A DNA stretch of 64,000 bases from Streptomyces sp. KMM 9044 (GCF_024701375.2 NZ_CP113910.1:6882001-6946000); one strand, 5' to 3'; positions 7,958 through 16,687 are shown, numbered from the stretch's first letter. Numbers and translations: made by a program. Notes: generated by a model not told the origin, from the letters alone.

Positions 7958-8893
7958 CTACCCCAGCGCCCGCAGCCCCGGTGCGAACGCCACCAGTACC
8001 GGAACCACCGGCACCAGCGACGCCACGGCCGTCAGCCGCAGCCGGTGCCACGCCGGGAGCCGGTTCGGGGGAGTCAGCAGCCGGTGCACCCGGGCCGGGA
8101 CCTGGCCCTGGGGGGACGGACAGGGGCCGAACACCCCCCGGTGCTCGTTGAGCTCGACCAGCGCCAGGGCGGTCGTCAGCCGGCCGAAGCGGCGGGAGGC
8201 CGTGTCGTCAGCGGCGAGTTCGACCAGCCGGTGCATCTCGTCGCGGAACGCGGCGAACACCGGCACCTGCGGGAAGCCGTCGGCGAGCGCGGAGGAGCAG
8301 TGCAGCAGCCAGTCGTGCCGGGCCTGCGCGTGCCCCCGCTCGTGCGCGAGGACGGCGTCCAGCCGGCGGCCCTTCAGCCGGCGCAGCGCGGCCGTGGTGA
8401 CGACCAGCCGGGGCGGGGTGCCGGGCAGCCACCACGCGTCGGGGTGCTCGCCCTCCAGGACCACCAGCCGCTCTGCGCCGGGCTCCTCGCCGGGCAGCAG
8501 CGGCGCCCGCACCAGAAGCTCGGCCCGACGGGCCCGCCGCCGCGCACGAGCCCGTGCGACCTCGCGGACCAGCATCGCCGCGGTCCACAGCCCGCCGCAC
8601 GCCAGCGCGACCGCGGTGGCCGCCGCCAGGGGCCCGGCCGTGCCGAGGGCGTAGGCCTCCACGACCCCGCGCGGTGCCGTCGCGAACACCGGACGGCCGA
8701 TCACGTGCGAGGCGGCCACCGCGCTGAACGTCATCGACAGGGCGCAGCACAGCAGCACCGCCGCGACCACGCACTGCCACACCCACAGCGCCACCACCGG
8801 CTCGCGGTCCGCCCAGTAAGCCCGCGCCAGTAACCGGGGGCCGGCGGCGGCGATCAGGACGCCGAGCAGCAACAGTGCCGCGGGGAGCATCAT
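7958..8893 (-). CDS. M56-family (BlaR1-like) membrane metallopeptidase
   Basis: A 311-residue protein with membrane helices near residues 4-22, 36-60, 85-108 and at the C-terminus. The zinc motif HERGH (184-188, in AVLAHERGHAQARHDW) and a following helix with ELAADD place it in family M56. Unlike BlaR1/MecR1 it has no penicillin-binding sensor domain, and no BlaI/MecI repressor gene is adjacent, although such genes often accompany this family. Role unknown, perhaps regulated proteolysis at the membrane. Confidence 0.88.
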   Translation of the reverse strand: MMLPAALLLLGVLIAAAGPRLLARAYWADREPVVALWVWQCVVAAVLLCCALSMTFSAVAASHVIGRPVFATAPRGVVEAYALGTAGPLAAATAVALACGGLWTAAMLVREVARARARRRARRAELLVRAPLLPGEEPGAERLVVLEGEHPDAWWLPGTPPRLVVTTAALRRLKGRRLDAVLAHERGHAQARHDWLLHCSSALADGFPQVPVFAAFRDEMHRLVELAADDTASRRFGRLTTALALVELNEHRGVFGPCPSPQGQVPARVHRLLTPPNRLPAWHRLRLTAVASLVPVVPVLVAFAPGLRALG

Positions 8894-8992
8894 GCGTTCA
8901 GCCTATGAGCGCGCCCCGCTCCCGAGTACGGCCCACCGGGGCAAAGTGACGCAGGCAACGTTCCGCCCCTCGCAGGCCGGCCGTCACCCGCC

Positions 8993-9562
8993 TCACATCG
9001 TCATCAGCATCGCCACCGTCGCGATGCCCATGGACAGCCGGCACGCCCGCGCCAGCTCCGGCCGGTCACCCCAGCCCGAGGCCCCGGCCGCCCCTGGTGG
9101 CGGACTTCCCGCCACGGCGGTCACCGGCACCAGCCGTACGCCCGTGACCAGCACGTATCCGGTGAAGTAGAGCAGCAGGAGGCCGGTCAGCAGAGGTAGG
9201 CCCGCGCTCCCGTGCGCGTGCCCCTGCCCCGGTCCGGGGGAAAGGGGCATCGCCACCGCCATGTAGACCATGGCCGCGGCGCCCAGCGGATGGTGCAGAT
9301 GGCAGGCCTCCCCGCGCGTCGCCCACAGGAAGCGCAGCCCTGCCGCGCCGAACGCCACCGCGTAGGCGGGCCACGCCCACGAGGGCGGTGTGAAGACCGC
9401 TGCGGGTACGGCCATCGCCGCCATGCCGAAGCCCATCAGTGCCTCGCCGCCCGCGCTACGGCGCTGCTCCTCGACGCTGCTGCGCATCCGCAGCAGGCAG
9501 TAGGCACCGGTCGCCGCGCAGAGCGCGACCAGCAGCCAGCCGGACGCCGCCGGTCCGTGCAC
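8993..9562 (-). CDS. DUF5134 membrane protein
   Basis: About 189 residues from GTG 9562, chosen because GGGAGG lies about 7 bases upstream. Five or six hydrophobic segments alternate with short loops; His residues occur in HLHHPLGAA and in the GQGHAHG loop. This matches the DUF5134 family seen in actinobacteria. The reading frame extends to an ATG at 9646, but that extension lacks membrane character. Function unknown; it may share a transcript with the M56 gene 99 bp downstream. Confidence 0.75.
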   Translation of the reverse strand: MHGPAASGWLLVALCAATGAYCLLRMRSSVEEQRRSAGGEALMGFGMAAMAVPAAVFTPPSWAWPAYAVAFGAAGLRFLWATRGEACHLHHPLGAAAMVYMAVAMPLSPGPGQGHAHGSAGLPLLTGLLLLYFTGYVLVTGVRLVPVTAVAGSPPPGAAGASGWGDRPELARACRLSMGIATVAMLMTM

Positions 9563-9722
9563 GCGAACCTCCCTGGGGTCGTCCCCGCCGCATGGGAGGA
9601 CCCCTCCACGGTCGGTCAAGGCATGCCCGCGCTCGAAGGCGTGCACGCGAGCGCACGGAGGTACACGAGGAGCATTCGGGAGCGCCGCAGGTCACGCAGA
9701 TGTTTTACGAGTAAAAGATCTG

Positions 9723-10463
9723 GTGGCGTCGTACGTCATGAACAGTGCGACCCCCGCCCCGGCTCCGAGGCAGAGCCGACGCCCGAGCCCCGACGGTTCC
9801 CACTCGTCAACGTGCTGGTCTCCGCGGCCGTCGCCCCGATCGCCGGCCTCGGACCGCTCGCCTCGTCCTGTGCTGTCTGTCCTCAACTTCGGCGCCGAGG
9901 TGCTGATCGGCCGCAACTACTGGCTCGGCAGCGTCTGCGTCACCCCGCTGGCCCTGCTCGTCACCGAGTTCCCCGGCTACCAGGCGACCGGCTCCCTGGT
10001 CACCGACCGTGTGGTGGACACGCTGGTCGGCTTCGGCACCGCCCTGGCCGTCACCGACCGGAGGGCGGGCAACCGCGTCGCGAACGCGCTCACCACGGTG
10101 GGTCTGGGGCGCGAACACGCGGCCCGGCTCCTGGCCGATCCGCAGGCCGGCCCCGCCGCCCCGGAGACCGTACGACGCGGCCTGGCCGCCGCCCTCGCCG
10201 ACCTGCGGACCGCCGCCGACGCGGCCGCGGGCGAAGGGTGGCTTCGCACGCTGCCGCAGGAACATGTGGTGCTCGCCGAGCAGGCGGGACACCGTACGCT
10301 CGCGGCGACGGTACGACGCCAGGGCCTCGCGGCCGGCTCCGGCACGGACGCGAACCAGGGCACAGGCTCGGACGCATGTTCGGGCAAGAGACTGGATGCC
10401 GCCACGAAGGCGGGGCACCGGCACCGGCCACGACCTGGGCGACGACACGGAGGACGCGCGGCC
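9723..10463 (+). pseudogene. Truncated FUSC-family membrane transporter remnant
   Basis: The frame contains NFGAEVLIGRNYWLGSVCVT, PLALLVTEFP and VTDRVVDTLVGFGTALAV, resembling the C-terminal membrane half and cytosolic tail of FUSC-family (aromatic acid exporter-like) proteins. Most of the N-terminal membrane domain is absent, and a plausible piece of it (RRFPLVNVLVSAAVAPIAGL, about 9800-9860) is in a different frame. I read it as a decayed gene. It runs in the same frame into the MarR gene at 10464. The 5' boundary is approximate. Confidence 0.55.
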
Positions 10464-11069
10464 GTGACGGCTACCGAACGACTTCCGGCCGACGGAGGAC
10501 GCCCCGCCGAAGAGGTCCACGGGGCCGACGGGGGGCCTCCGAAGGGCGAGGGGCTCCCGGCGGCCGGTGCGGGAGTCCCCGCCGGTGAGGGCACACCGGC
10601 GGCCGGCCAGGACACCGTGGCCGAGGTGGTCCGGCAGTGGAGAGCCGTGCACCCCGGTCCCGACACCGGGCCCATGGAGGTCGTCGGCTGCATCAACCGC
10701 TGCGCGGCCCTGCTCCAGCAGACAGGGGACGCCCCGCTCGGCCGGGCCGGACTGACCCGCCCGGAATTCGACCTGCTCGGCGCGCTGCGCCGCACGGGGC
10801 GCGAACTCACCCCGGGCGAACTGGCGCGCGAGACCTTCTCCCCGGGCGCCGCCGTCACCAAGCGCCTCAAACAGCTCGGCGCGCACGGCCTGGTGGAGCG
10901 CCGCGGCGACCCCCGTGACCGCAGAGTGGCCCGAGCCAGCCTGACCGATGCCGGGCGGGAGACGATCGACGGGGTCGTGCCCGCGCAGCTCGCCTACGAG
11001 AGCGCCGTATCCTCCGGTCTGGACGGACCGGTGCTCGGCGGCTGGCCTCGCTGCTCGGGGAGCTGCTGA
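10464..11069 (+). CDS. MarR-family regulator with a probable 3' frameshift
   Basis: Starts at GTG 10464 with GGAGGA 9 bases upstream. After an unusual 60-residue Gly/Ala/Pro-rich N-terminal extension comes a MarR core: LTRPEFDLLGALRRTGRELT, PGELARETFSPGAAVTKRLK and LGAHGLVERRGDPRDRRVAR (winged helix). The frame ends early in GPVLGGWPRCSGSC. A shift near 11035 gives RRLASLLGELLSRLEGRLGT and a stop at 11107, the expected last dimerisation helix. So the gene is either slightly broken or has a sequence indel. It probably regulates the FUSC exporter upstream (inference from neighbourhood). Confidence 0.75.
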   Translation: MTATERLPADGGRPAEEVHGADGGPPKGEGLPAAGAGVPAGEGTPAAGQDTVAEVVRQWRAVHPGPDTGPMEVVGCINRCAALLQQTGDAPLGRAGLTRPEFDLLGALRRTGRELTPGELARETFSPGAAVTKRLKQLGAHGLVERRGDPRDRRVARASLTDAGRETIDGVVPAQLAYESAVSSGLDGPVLGGWPRCSGSC

Positions 11070-11146
11070 GCCGGCTGGAAGGACGCCTGGGCACCCCGTG
11101 GGCGTGAGGGAGCCCCGGCAAGGCGTCGGGAGTGACGCAAACCGTC

Positions 11147-11548
11147 TCAGATCCCCGGCCGGTACCGCAGCGGATGATCGGCCGGGATCTCCACGAGAAC
11201 GATCGGTGTGCCGTCCGGATCGGCGATCCACATCTCGATCAGGCCCCACGGTTCCTTCACCGGCGGCCGGACGATCTCGACGCCCCGGTCCCTCAGCTCC
11301 TCGTGGGCAGCCGTCACGTTCGCGACCTGGAGCCACAGCCTCGTCGCCGGGTCCGCCGTGTCCGTAGGGGCGTCGGACCGGCCGGACAGCTCCAGGAAGC
11401 CGCCGCCGAGGAAGTAGACCGTGCCGCGCTCCGGGCCGGTGGCGAACTCGCGGTACACCGCGAGGCCCAGCTGCTCGCCGTAGAAGACGCGGGAGCGCTC
11501 GGGGTCGGTGGGACGGAGGAGGATCCGGCTGCCCAGTACATGCACCAT
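11147..11548 (-). CDS. VOC-family (glyoxalase/bleomycin-resistance fold) protein
   Basis: A 133-residue single-domain protein with the paired beta-alpha-beta-beta-beta modules of the VOC fold: SRILLRPTDPERSRVFYGEQLGL at the start, GTVYFLGGGFLELSG in the middle, and EPWGLIEMWIADPDGTPIVL at the end. The Glu in LIEMW is in the usual metal-ligand position. Enzymes of this fold include glyoxalase, dioxygenases and antibiotic-binding proteins; the precise job cannot be assigned. It is divergent from the GNAT gene at 11620. Confidence 0.87.
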   Translation of the reverse strand: MVHVLGSRILLRPTDPERSRVFYGEQLGLAVYREFATGPERGTVYFLGGGFLELSGRSDAPTDTADPATRLWLQVANVTAAHEELRDRGVEIVRPPVKEPWGLIEMWIADPDGTPIVLVEIPADHPLRYRPGI

Positions 11549-11619
11549 GCGGCCGAGCGTAGCGGCCGGGATAACCTCGTCCGCGGAGAAACCCGAGCGA
11601 CGAAGCGGAGAAGTGCCCC

Positions 11620-12162
11620 ATGGAATCCGTCACCGAGAGCGCGCTCACCTTCCGTGACGCCACCGACGCCGACGTGGACGACCTCGTCGCGCTGATCGAG
11701 TCGGCGTACCGGGGCGACTCCAGCCGGGCCGGGTGGACCACCGAAGCCGATATCCTCCAGGGGCAGCGGACCGATGCGGAGGGCGTACGGGAGGTCGTCA
11801 AGTCGCCGGACAGCCGGTTGCTGACGGTGGAGCGCGAGGGCCGGATCGTCGCCTGCTGCCAGCTCGAGCACCGCGGTGAGCACGCCTACTTCGGGATGTT
11901 CGCGGTCAGCCCCGGGCTCCAGGGCGCCGGGCTCGGCAAGACGGTGCTCGCCCACGCCGAGCGGCAGGTCCGGGACACCTGGGGCGCGCGCGAGATGCAC
12001 ATGACCGTGATCACGGCGCGCGAGGACCTGATCGCCTGGTACGTACGGCGTGGTTACCGCCGTACGGGCAGGACGAGCACTTTCCCGTACGGCGACGAGC
12101 GGTTCGGCATTCCGCTCCGGGCCGACCTGCGGTTCGAGCTGCTGGTCAAGGAGCTGTCCTGA
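11620..12162 (+). CDS. GNAT-family N-acetyltransferase
   Basis: A 180-residue acetyl-CoA-dependent N-acetyltransferase. The signature motif A is clear, GMFAVSPGLQGAGLGKTVLA, where QGAGLGK binds the CoA pyrophosphate. The C-terminal WYVRRGYRRTGRT matches motif B. Substrate unknown. A hairpin with arms at 12211-12221 and 12237-12247 lies downstream and probably ends both this gene and the convergent GDPD gene. Confidence 0.9.
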   Translation: MESVTESALTFRDATDADVDDLVALIESAYRGDSSRAGWTTEADILQGQRTDAEGVREVVKSPDSRLLTVEREGRIVACCQLEHRGEHAYFGMFAVSPGLQGAGLGKTVLAHAERQVRDTWGAREMHMTVITAREDLIAWYVRRGYRRTGRTSTFPYGDERFGIPLRADLRFELLVKELS

Positions 12163-12210
12163 CCGTCGGAGGAGCCGTCCCGGCCTCCGCCCCCGCCGCC
12201 CCGGGGCGGG

Positions 12211-12247
12211 GCGCACCGGCCGTCACGCGGTGAAGCGGCCGGTGCGC
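12211..12247. terminator. Bidirectional terminator between GNAT and GDPD genes
   Basis: Perfect 11-bp stem GCGCACCGGCC/GGCCGGTGCGC with a 15-base loop. Its right arm lies inside the last codons of the GDPD gene. Confidence 0.6.
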
Positions 12248-12906
12248 TTGATCTCCGGGTAGTCGGTGGTCGCGCCGTCGAGTCCGAGGGCCCGGACCAG
12301 TCTGAGGTGGTCCTGCGTGTTCACCACCCAGCCGATGATCCTCAGGTCGGCCTTGCGGGCCTGCTCGACGATCTCCAGGGTGAGGCGGCGGATGTTCAGG
12401 CAGACGGTCGACGCGCCGACGCCGACGGCCCGCTCCACGATGTCCGTGCCGTAGCGGCTCGCGACGAGCGCGGTGCGTACCCCGGTGACCAGGCGGGAGA
12501 TCTCGGCGATCGCGTCGTCGTGGAACGAGGACACCTCGATCCGGCCCGCCAGATCCCTCCGGTTCATCACCTCGGCCAGGGCCCTGGCCGCCTGCACGTC
12601 CTTGATCTCGGCCTGCAGCGGCGCGTGGACGGCGTCCAGCACCTCATCGAGGACGGGGACGTGCTCGCCGCGCCCGGCGTCCAGGGCACGCAGTTCGGCG
12701 ACGGTCCGGTCGGCGATCGGTCCCGTGCCGTCCGTCGTGCGGTCCAGGTGTGTGTCGTGCATGACGACGAGCGCGCCGTCCTTGCTCAGATGCAGATCGA
12801 GTTCGATCACGTCGAGGCCGGCCTCCTGAGCGGCGACGAAGGACCGGAGGGTGTTCTCGGGCTCGACACCCATGACTCCGCGGTGACCGATGGTGAGGAA
12901 GTTCAA
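12223..12906 (-). CDS. Glycerophosphodiester phosphodiesterase family protein
   Basis: The conserved protein begins MNFLTIGHRG, so I start it at TTG 12906 (227 residues); the frame stays open to 13026 but that stretch is not conserved in type. The GDPD active site is visible: His-Arg (GHRG, residues 7-10), the EPENTLRSF loop, ELDLHLSKDG with acidic metal ligands, and MHDTHLDRTTDGTG with the second catalytic His. It hydrolyses glycerophosphodiesters to glycerol 3-phosphate and an alcohol. No signal peptide, so probably cytoplasmic. Confidence 0.9.
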   Translation of the reverse strand: MNFLTIGHRGVMGVEPENTLRSFVAAQEAGLDVIELDLHLSKDGALVVMHDTHLDRTTDGTGPIADRTVAELRALDAGRGEHVPVLDEVLDAVHAPLQAEIKDVQAARALAEVMNRRDLAGRIEVSSFHDDAIAEISRLVTGVRTALVASRYGTDIVERAVGVGASTVCLNIRRLTLEIVEQARKADLRIIGWVVNTQDHLRLVRALGLDGATTDYPEIKRTGRFTA

Positions 12907-13158
12907 GATGCGACTCGCTTCCGTCGACGGAGACGCGGGGCCGCGTCCCTGCGGCCCTCCTGGACCGTATCGCCTGTGCCCGCCTCGTCCAGATGCTGAA
13001 CATCGAAGCCGAGGAGTGTCACCCAACCGCGTGATGGGCAGGAAAAAGTGCGGTGACGACTAGGGTGGAGCAGGATAATTTACGGAGATGCCCCTTGCTG
13101 GGAGAAGCCTCGCATGTATACGGTCGCCACACGAAGTTTCTTCGCTGGAGGATGGAAT

Positions 13159-14556
13159 ATGACGGAAATTCTTGCGCAGGTGGGTGCGGAGAGGTGCGTT
13201 CCTTCGGAGGTCAGGGTGGTTGAGCACTCTGCGTGGCCCATGCTCAAGGATGCCGTGGAGCGGATCAGGCCCTGGCAGGCGAAGGACGGGTCGATCGACC
13301 TCGACGCCGAGGGCGCCCCGGCCCGTGCCGAGGCCGAGACGGAGGTGCGCCGGGTGGTCGACGCCCTGGGCGAGCTGTCCCCGCTCCTCCCGCACGACCG
13401 CGCCTACCACGAGGCCCTGGCGGGGGACCTGACCCGATGGGCCGAAGGCGGCTTCGAAGTGCCCGACTTCCTGGACTCGCTGCTGGTCTTCCACCCGGCC
13501 GCGCACCGTGAGGACGGTCTCCAGCACCTGGTCGTCTTCCCGATGTACACGCAGAACGGCAACCCCGACCGCAACCTCGAGGCGGTCGTGCTGCGCATGG
13601 TGTGGCCGGACTGGCTGGCCGAGCTGGAACGCACCCGCTACGACAACCCGCTGTTCTGCGGCATCTCGTTCGAGGACTTCACCGCTGGCTACGACACCAA
13701 CTCCGCGGTGCTCTTCCCCGAGACCATCGCCGTGCGCGAGGCACCCGAGCGGTTCACCTGGGGCGGCATCTTCTGCGACCGCGAGGCCGCCCGCTTCCGT
13801 CGGGTGTCCGCTGCCGCCGTCGACCTCCTGGGCCTCGAGCTGCCCGAGGACGTCGCTGCGCTGGTGCACGACCAGAAGCGCTGTGAAGAGGCGTTCGTCC
13901 TGTGGGACATGGTGCACGACCGCACCCACAGCCACGGCGACCTGCCCTTCGACCCGTTCATGATCAAGCAGCGCCAGCCGTTCTGGATGTACGGGCTGGA
14001 GGAGCTGCGCTGCGACCTCACCGCCTTCAGGGAGGCCGTCAAGCTTGCCGGCGACGACGTCCCGCAGGCGCGCGACGTACAGGTCGCGGTGCTGTTCGAC
14101 CGCATGTTCCGCTTCCCTGTCACCGGCGAACGGGTCCGCAACTACGACGGCCTCGGCGGCCAGTTGCTCTTCGCCTACCTGCACAAGCACGACGTCGTCC
14201 GCTGGACCGACAACAATCTCACCATCGACTGGGACCGCGCCCCGCAGGTCACCAACCAGCTGTGCGCCGAGATCGAGACGCTGTACCGCGACGGCATCGA
14301 CCGTCCCAAGCTCGTCCACTGGTTCGCCGGGTACGAGCTGGTCTCCCGCTATCTCGCCCCGCACCCGGGATCCAAGTGGTCCAAGGGCCCCGACGCCCTG
14401 GACCTGACGCAGCCGCCGCGGAAACTCGTCGATGACGTGCTTCCGGACGAGTTTCCGCTGAGCATGTTCTATGAGGCACTGTCCAAGAAGCTGAAGAACG
14501 TGATCGCCTCGACCCGGGGTATCACGGCGGACAGCGCCGAGCGGATCGCCGCGTGA
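13159..14556 (+). CDS. DUF6421-family protein, first gene of a coupled operon
   Basis: About 465 residues from ATG 13159, with GGAGGA 6 bases upstream; an in-frame ATG at 13114 also has a GGGAGAAG site, so a 480-residue form is possible. I recall the sequence (VVEHSAWPMLKDAVERIRPW, LVVFPMYTQNGNPDRN, FRFPVTGERVRNYDGLGGQL) as DUF6421 of actinobacteria, with no known activity. Many His, Trp and acidic residues are scattered through it (FVLWDMVHDRTHSHGDLPFD), suggestive of an enzyme. No signal peptide or membrane helix. Its stop overlaps a GTG of the SDR frame (GTGA), and SDR and threonine aldolase follow in one operon. Confidence 0.82.
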   Translation: MTEILAQVGAERCVPSEVRVVEHSAWPMLKDAVERIRPWQAKDGSIDLDAEGAPARAEAETEVRRVVDALGELSPLLPHDRAYHEALAGDLTRWAEGGFEVPDFLDSLLVFHPAAHREDGLQHLVVFPMYTQNGNPDRNLEAVVLRMVWPDWLAELERTRYDNPLFCGISFEDFTAGYDTNSAVLFPETIAVREAPERFTWGGIFCDREAARFRRVSAAAVDLLGLELPEDVAALVHDQKRCEEAFVLWDMVHDRTHSHGDLPFDPFMIKQRQPFWMYGLEELRCDLTAFREAVKLAGDDVPQARDVQVAVLFDRMFRFPVTGERVRNYDGLGGQLLFAYLHKHDVVRWTDNNLTIDWDRAPQVTNQLCAEIETLYRDGIDRPKLVHWFAGYELVSRYLAPHPGSKWSKGPDALDLTQPPRKLVDDVLPDEFPLSMFYEALSKKLKNVIASTRGITADSAERIAA

Positions 14557-14594
14557 GTGATCTCGTTCACACCACTGTGCAGGAGGCGATGACC

Positions 14595-15341
14595 ATGGGG
14601 AACGGGGCACTCGACGGTGCGGTGATCGCGGTGGCCGGCGCGGGGGGCCCCGCGGGGCGGGCGGCGCTGCTCAGGCTGGCCGAGGCGGGGGCGGTCGTCG
14701 TCGGCTCGGACAACGACCCGGAGCGGCTGGCGGAGGCCGTGGACGCGGCGCGCTACGCGCACGGGGGCGCCACTGTCACCGGTGACACGGTCGACCTGCT
14801 CGACCTGGACTCCACCCGCGAGTGGGCCGCGCGTACCGAGAGGGAGTTCGGCCGCGTCGACGGCCTGGTCCATCTCGTCGGCGGCTGGCGCGGCAGCGAG
14901 ACCTTCACCAAGACCAGCGTGGACGACTGGGACCTGCTGGAACTGCTCCTGGTGCGCACCGTGCTGCACACCTCCCTCGCCTTCCACGAGGGACTGCAGC
15001 GCAGCGACCGCGGCCGGTACGTCCTGATCAGTGCGGCCGGTGCCAGCAGGCCCACCGCGGGCAACGCCGCCTATGCCGCGGCCAAGGCCGCCGCCGAGGC
15101 ATGGGCGCTGGCCATGGGCGACTACTTCCGCAAGGCGGGGGGCGAGCAGGGGCCGACATCGGCGGCTGTGATCCTGGTGGTGAAGGCGTTGGTGCACGAC
15201 GCGATGCGCGCCGACCGCCCCAACGCGAAGTTCGCGGGTTTCACGGATGTCAGGGATCTCGCCGAGGCGATCGCCGGCGTCTGGGACAAGCCCGCCGCGG
15301 AGTTGAACGGAAACCGTCTGTGGCTGACCGAGAAGCCGTGA
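14595..15341 (+). CDS. SDR-family NAD(P)-dependent oxidoreductase
   Basis: A short-chain dehydrogenase of about 248 residues. The frame opens at GTG 14553, overlapping the DUF6421 stop by 4 bp, but AGGAGG at 14581-14586 fits ATG 14595 best (MGNGALDGAVIAVAG). The nucleotide site reads VAGAGGPAGR; the catalytic residues are Ser in LISAAGAS and Tyr/Lys in AAYAAAKAAAEAWA. It would oxidise or reduce a hydroxyl/carbonyl with NAD(P). Its stop overlaps the GTG of the threonine aldolase by 4 bp, so translation is probably coupled. Confidence 0.88.
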   Translation: MGNGALDGAVIAVAGAGGPAGRAALLRLAEAGAVVVGSDNDPERLAEAVDAARYAHGGATVTGDTVDLLDLDSTREWAARTEREFGRVDGLVHLVGGWRGSETFTKTSVDDWDLLELLLVRTVLHTSLAFHEGLQRSDRGRYVLISAAGASRPTAGNAAYAAAKAAAEAWALAMGDYFRKAGGEQGPTSAAVILVVKALVHDAMRADRPNAKFAGFTDVRDLAEAIAGVWDKPAAELNGNRLWLTEKP

Positions 15342-16408
15342 ACCCACCCCGGACCGACGCGCGCCGCCATCACGACCCGGACGTCCGCGGTTTCGCCAGC
15401 GACAACTACGCCGGGGTCCACCCGGAAGTGCTCGCCGCCCTGGCCCTGGCCAACGGCGGGCACCAGGTCGCGTACGGCGAGGACGCGTACACGGAGAACC
15501 TCCAGCAGGTGGTCCGCAGCCATTTCGGCCCCACCGCCGAGGCCTTCCCGGTCTTCAACGGCACCGGTGCCAACGTCGTCGCGCTCCAGGCGGTCACCGA
15601 CCGCTGGGGCGCCGTGATCTGTGCCGAGAGTGCGCACATCAACGTCGACGAGGGAGGGGCGCCGGAGCGTGTCGGCGGGATCAAGCTGCTCACCGTGCCC
15701 ACCCCCGACGGCAAGCTCACCCCCGAGCTGATCGACCGGCAGGCGTACGGCTGGGAGGACGAGCACCGTGCGATGCCGCAGGTGGTGTCCATCGCCCAGG
15801 CCACCGAGCTGGGCACGGTGTACACGCCGGACGAGATGCGTGCCCTCTGCGAGCACGCGCACGCCCTCGGCATGAAGGTACACGTCGACGGCTCCCGGCT
15901 GGCCAACGCCGCCGCCACCCTGGACGTGCCGATGCGCACCTTCACCAACGCGGCCGGCGTCGACCTCCTCTCCCTGGGCGGCACCAAGAACGGCGCCCTG
16001 TCCGGCGAGGCGGTCGTGGTGCTCAACCAGGACGCCGTCAGCCACATGAGGCATCTGCGCAAGCTGTCCATGCAGCTCGCGTCCAAGATGCGCTTCGTCT
16101 CGGTGCAACTGGAAGCCCTGCTCGCGCGGGATCTGTGGCTGCGCAACGCCCGGCACGCCAACGAGATGGCCCAGCGCCTCGCCGAGGGCGTGCGCGCCGT
16201 GCACGGCGTGGAGATCCTCCACCCGGTCCAGGCCAACGCGGTCTTCGCCCGTCTGCCGCACGCCGTGACCGAGCGCCTGCAGAAGCGCTTCCGCTTCTAT
16301 TTCTGGGACGAGACCGCGGGCGATGTCCGCTGGATGTGCGCCTTCGACACGACCGAGGACGACGTGGACACGTTCGTGGCGGCCCTCAAGGAGGAGATGG
16401 CCGGCTAG
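15338..16408 (+). CDS. Low-specificity L-threonine aldolase-type PLP enzyme
   Basis: A 356-residue beta-eliminating lyase/threonine aldolase family enzyme from GTG 15338, overlapping the SDR stop. Fold-type I PLP features: FNGTGANVVAL (cofactor phosphate loop), KVHVDGSRLANA (Asp184, Arg187) and LSLGGTKNGALSG with the Schiff-base Lys217. Known members cleave beta-hydroxy-alpha-amino acids to glycine and an aldehyde. With the SDR next door, aldehyde or beta-hydroxy-amino-acid metabolism is a reasonable inference. The TAG stop is part of the CTAG at the edge of the MITE-like element, so insertion left the protein intact. Confidence 0.9.
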   Translation: MNPPRTDARRHHDPDVRGFASDNYAGVHPEVLAALALANGGHQVAYGEDAYTENLQQVVRSHFGPTAEAFPVFNGTGANVVALQAVTDRWGAVICAESAHINVDEGGAPERVGGIKLLTVPTPDGKLTPELIDRQAYGWEDEHRAMPQVVSIAQATELGTVYTPDEMRALCEHAHALGMKVHVDGSRLANAAATLDVPMRTFTNAAGVDLLSLGGTKNGALSGEAVVVLNQDAVSHMRHLRKLSMQLASKMRFVSVQLEALLARDLWLRNARHANEMAQRLAEGVRAVHGVEILHPVQANAVFARLPHAVTERLQKRFRFYFWDETAGDVRWMCAFDTTEDDVDTFVAALKEEMAG

Positions 16409-16577
16409 CTCCGTCCTCCGCGGGTCACTCTTTTGCACAGCCTCCGGGCTGGATCACGGTCCTGGAGCGATCGTGCTTCGGCGGGTTCTGCACCGCGGAC
16501 CGCTGCGCTGATCGGTGGCTGACCAGCTGTGATCAGTTGATCTTCCCGAATGGGTGACCTGCGGAGGACGGGGCTAG
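16405..16577 (+). mobile_element. MITE-like element, copy A (173 bp)
   Basis: Begins and ends with CTAG. Inside these are imperfect terminal inverted repeats: CTCCGTCCTCCGCGGGTCAC at the left and, read inward from the right, CCCCGTCCTCCGCAGGTCAC (2 mismatches in 20). The same 173 bp recurs inverted at 48114-48286 with only three differences. CTAG at both ends fits a 4-bp target duplication of the type left by IS701-family elements, and an IS701 copy with CTAG duplication is in this window, though its termini differ. No transposase fits within 173 bp. The element follows the threonine aldolase directly and its paired ends may act as its terminator. Confidence 0.8.
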
Positions 16578-16606
16578 CCGCCCTCATCTGTTCGTACAAG
16601 TATGCG

Positions 16607-16638
16607 CTCGATCGAAAGTGCAGTGACTCTCGATCGAG
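16607..16638. promoter_or_regulatory. Inverted repeat, operator-like
   Basis: Perfect 9-bp arms CTCGATCGA and TCGATCGAG separated by 14 bases, 30 bp right of MITE copy A. The spacing would suit a dimeric regulator, but there is no clear gene start next to it. Confidence 0.35.
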
Positions 16639-16687
16639 GGCATCCCGGCCGCGCTGTGCCACCAGAACCTCGGAGGGCTGAACGGGC

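Noticed and set aside
7958..8893. A beta-lactam sensor (BlaR1/MecR1) system
   Set aside because: The M56 protein lacks the penicillin-binding sensor domain and no BlaI/MecI-type repressor or beta-lactamase lies nearby.
9807..11801. A 664-codon minus-strand frame
   Set aside because: It lies opposite the MarR and VOC genes and consists of low-complexity Arg/Gly/Ala sequence, typical of shadows in high-GC DNA.
16405..16577. The 173-bp repeat as a protein-coding gene
   Set aside because: One frame is open through both copies (REDQLITAGQPPISAAVRGA), but there is no start codon or ribosome-binding site in the element and the length fits a non-autonomous element better.
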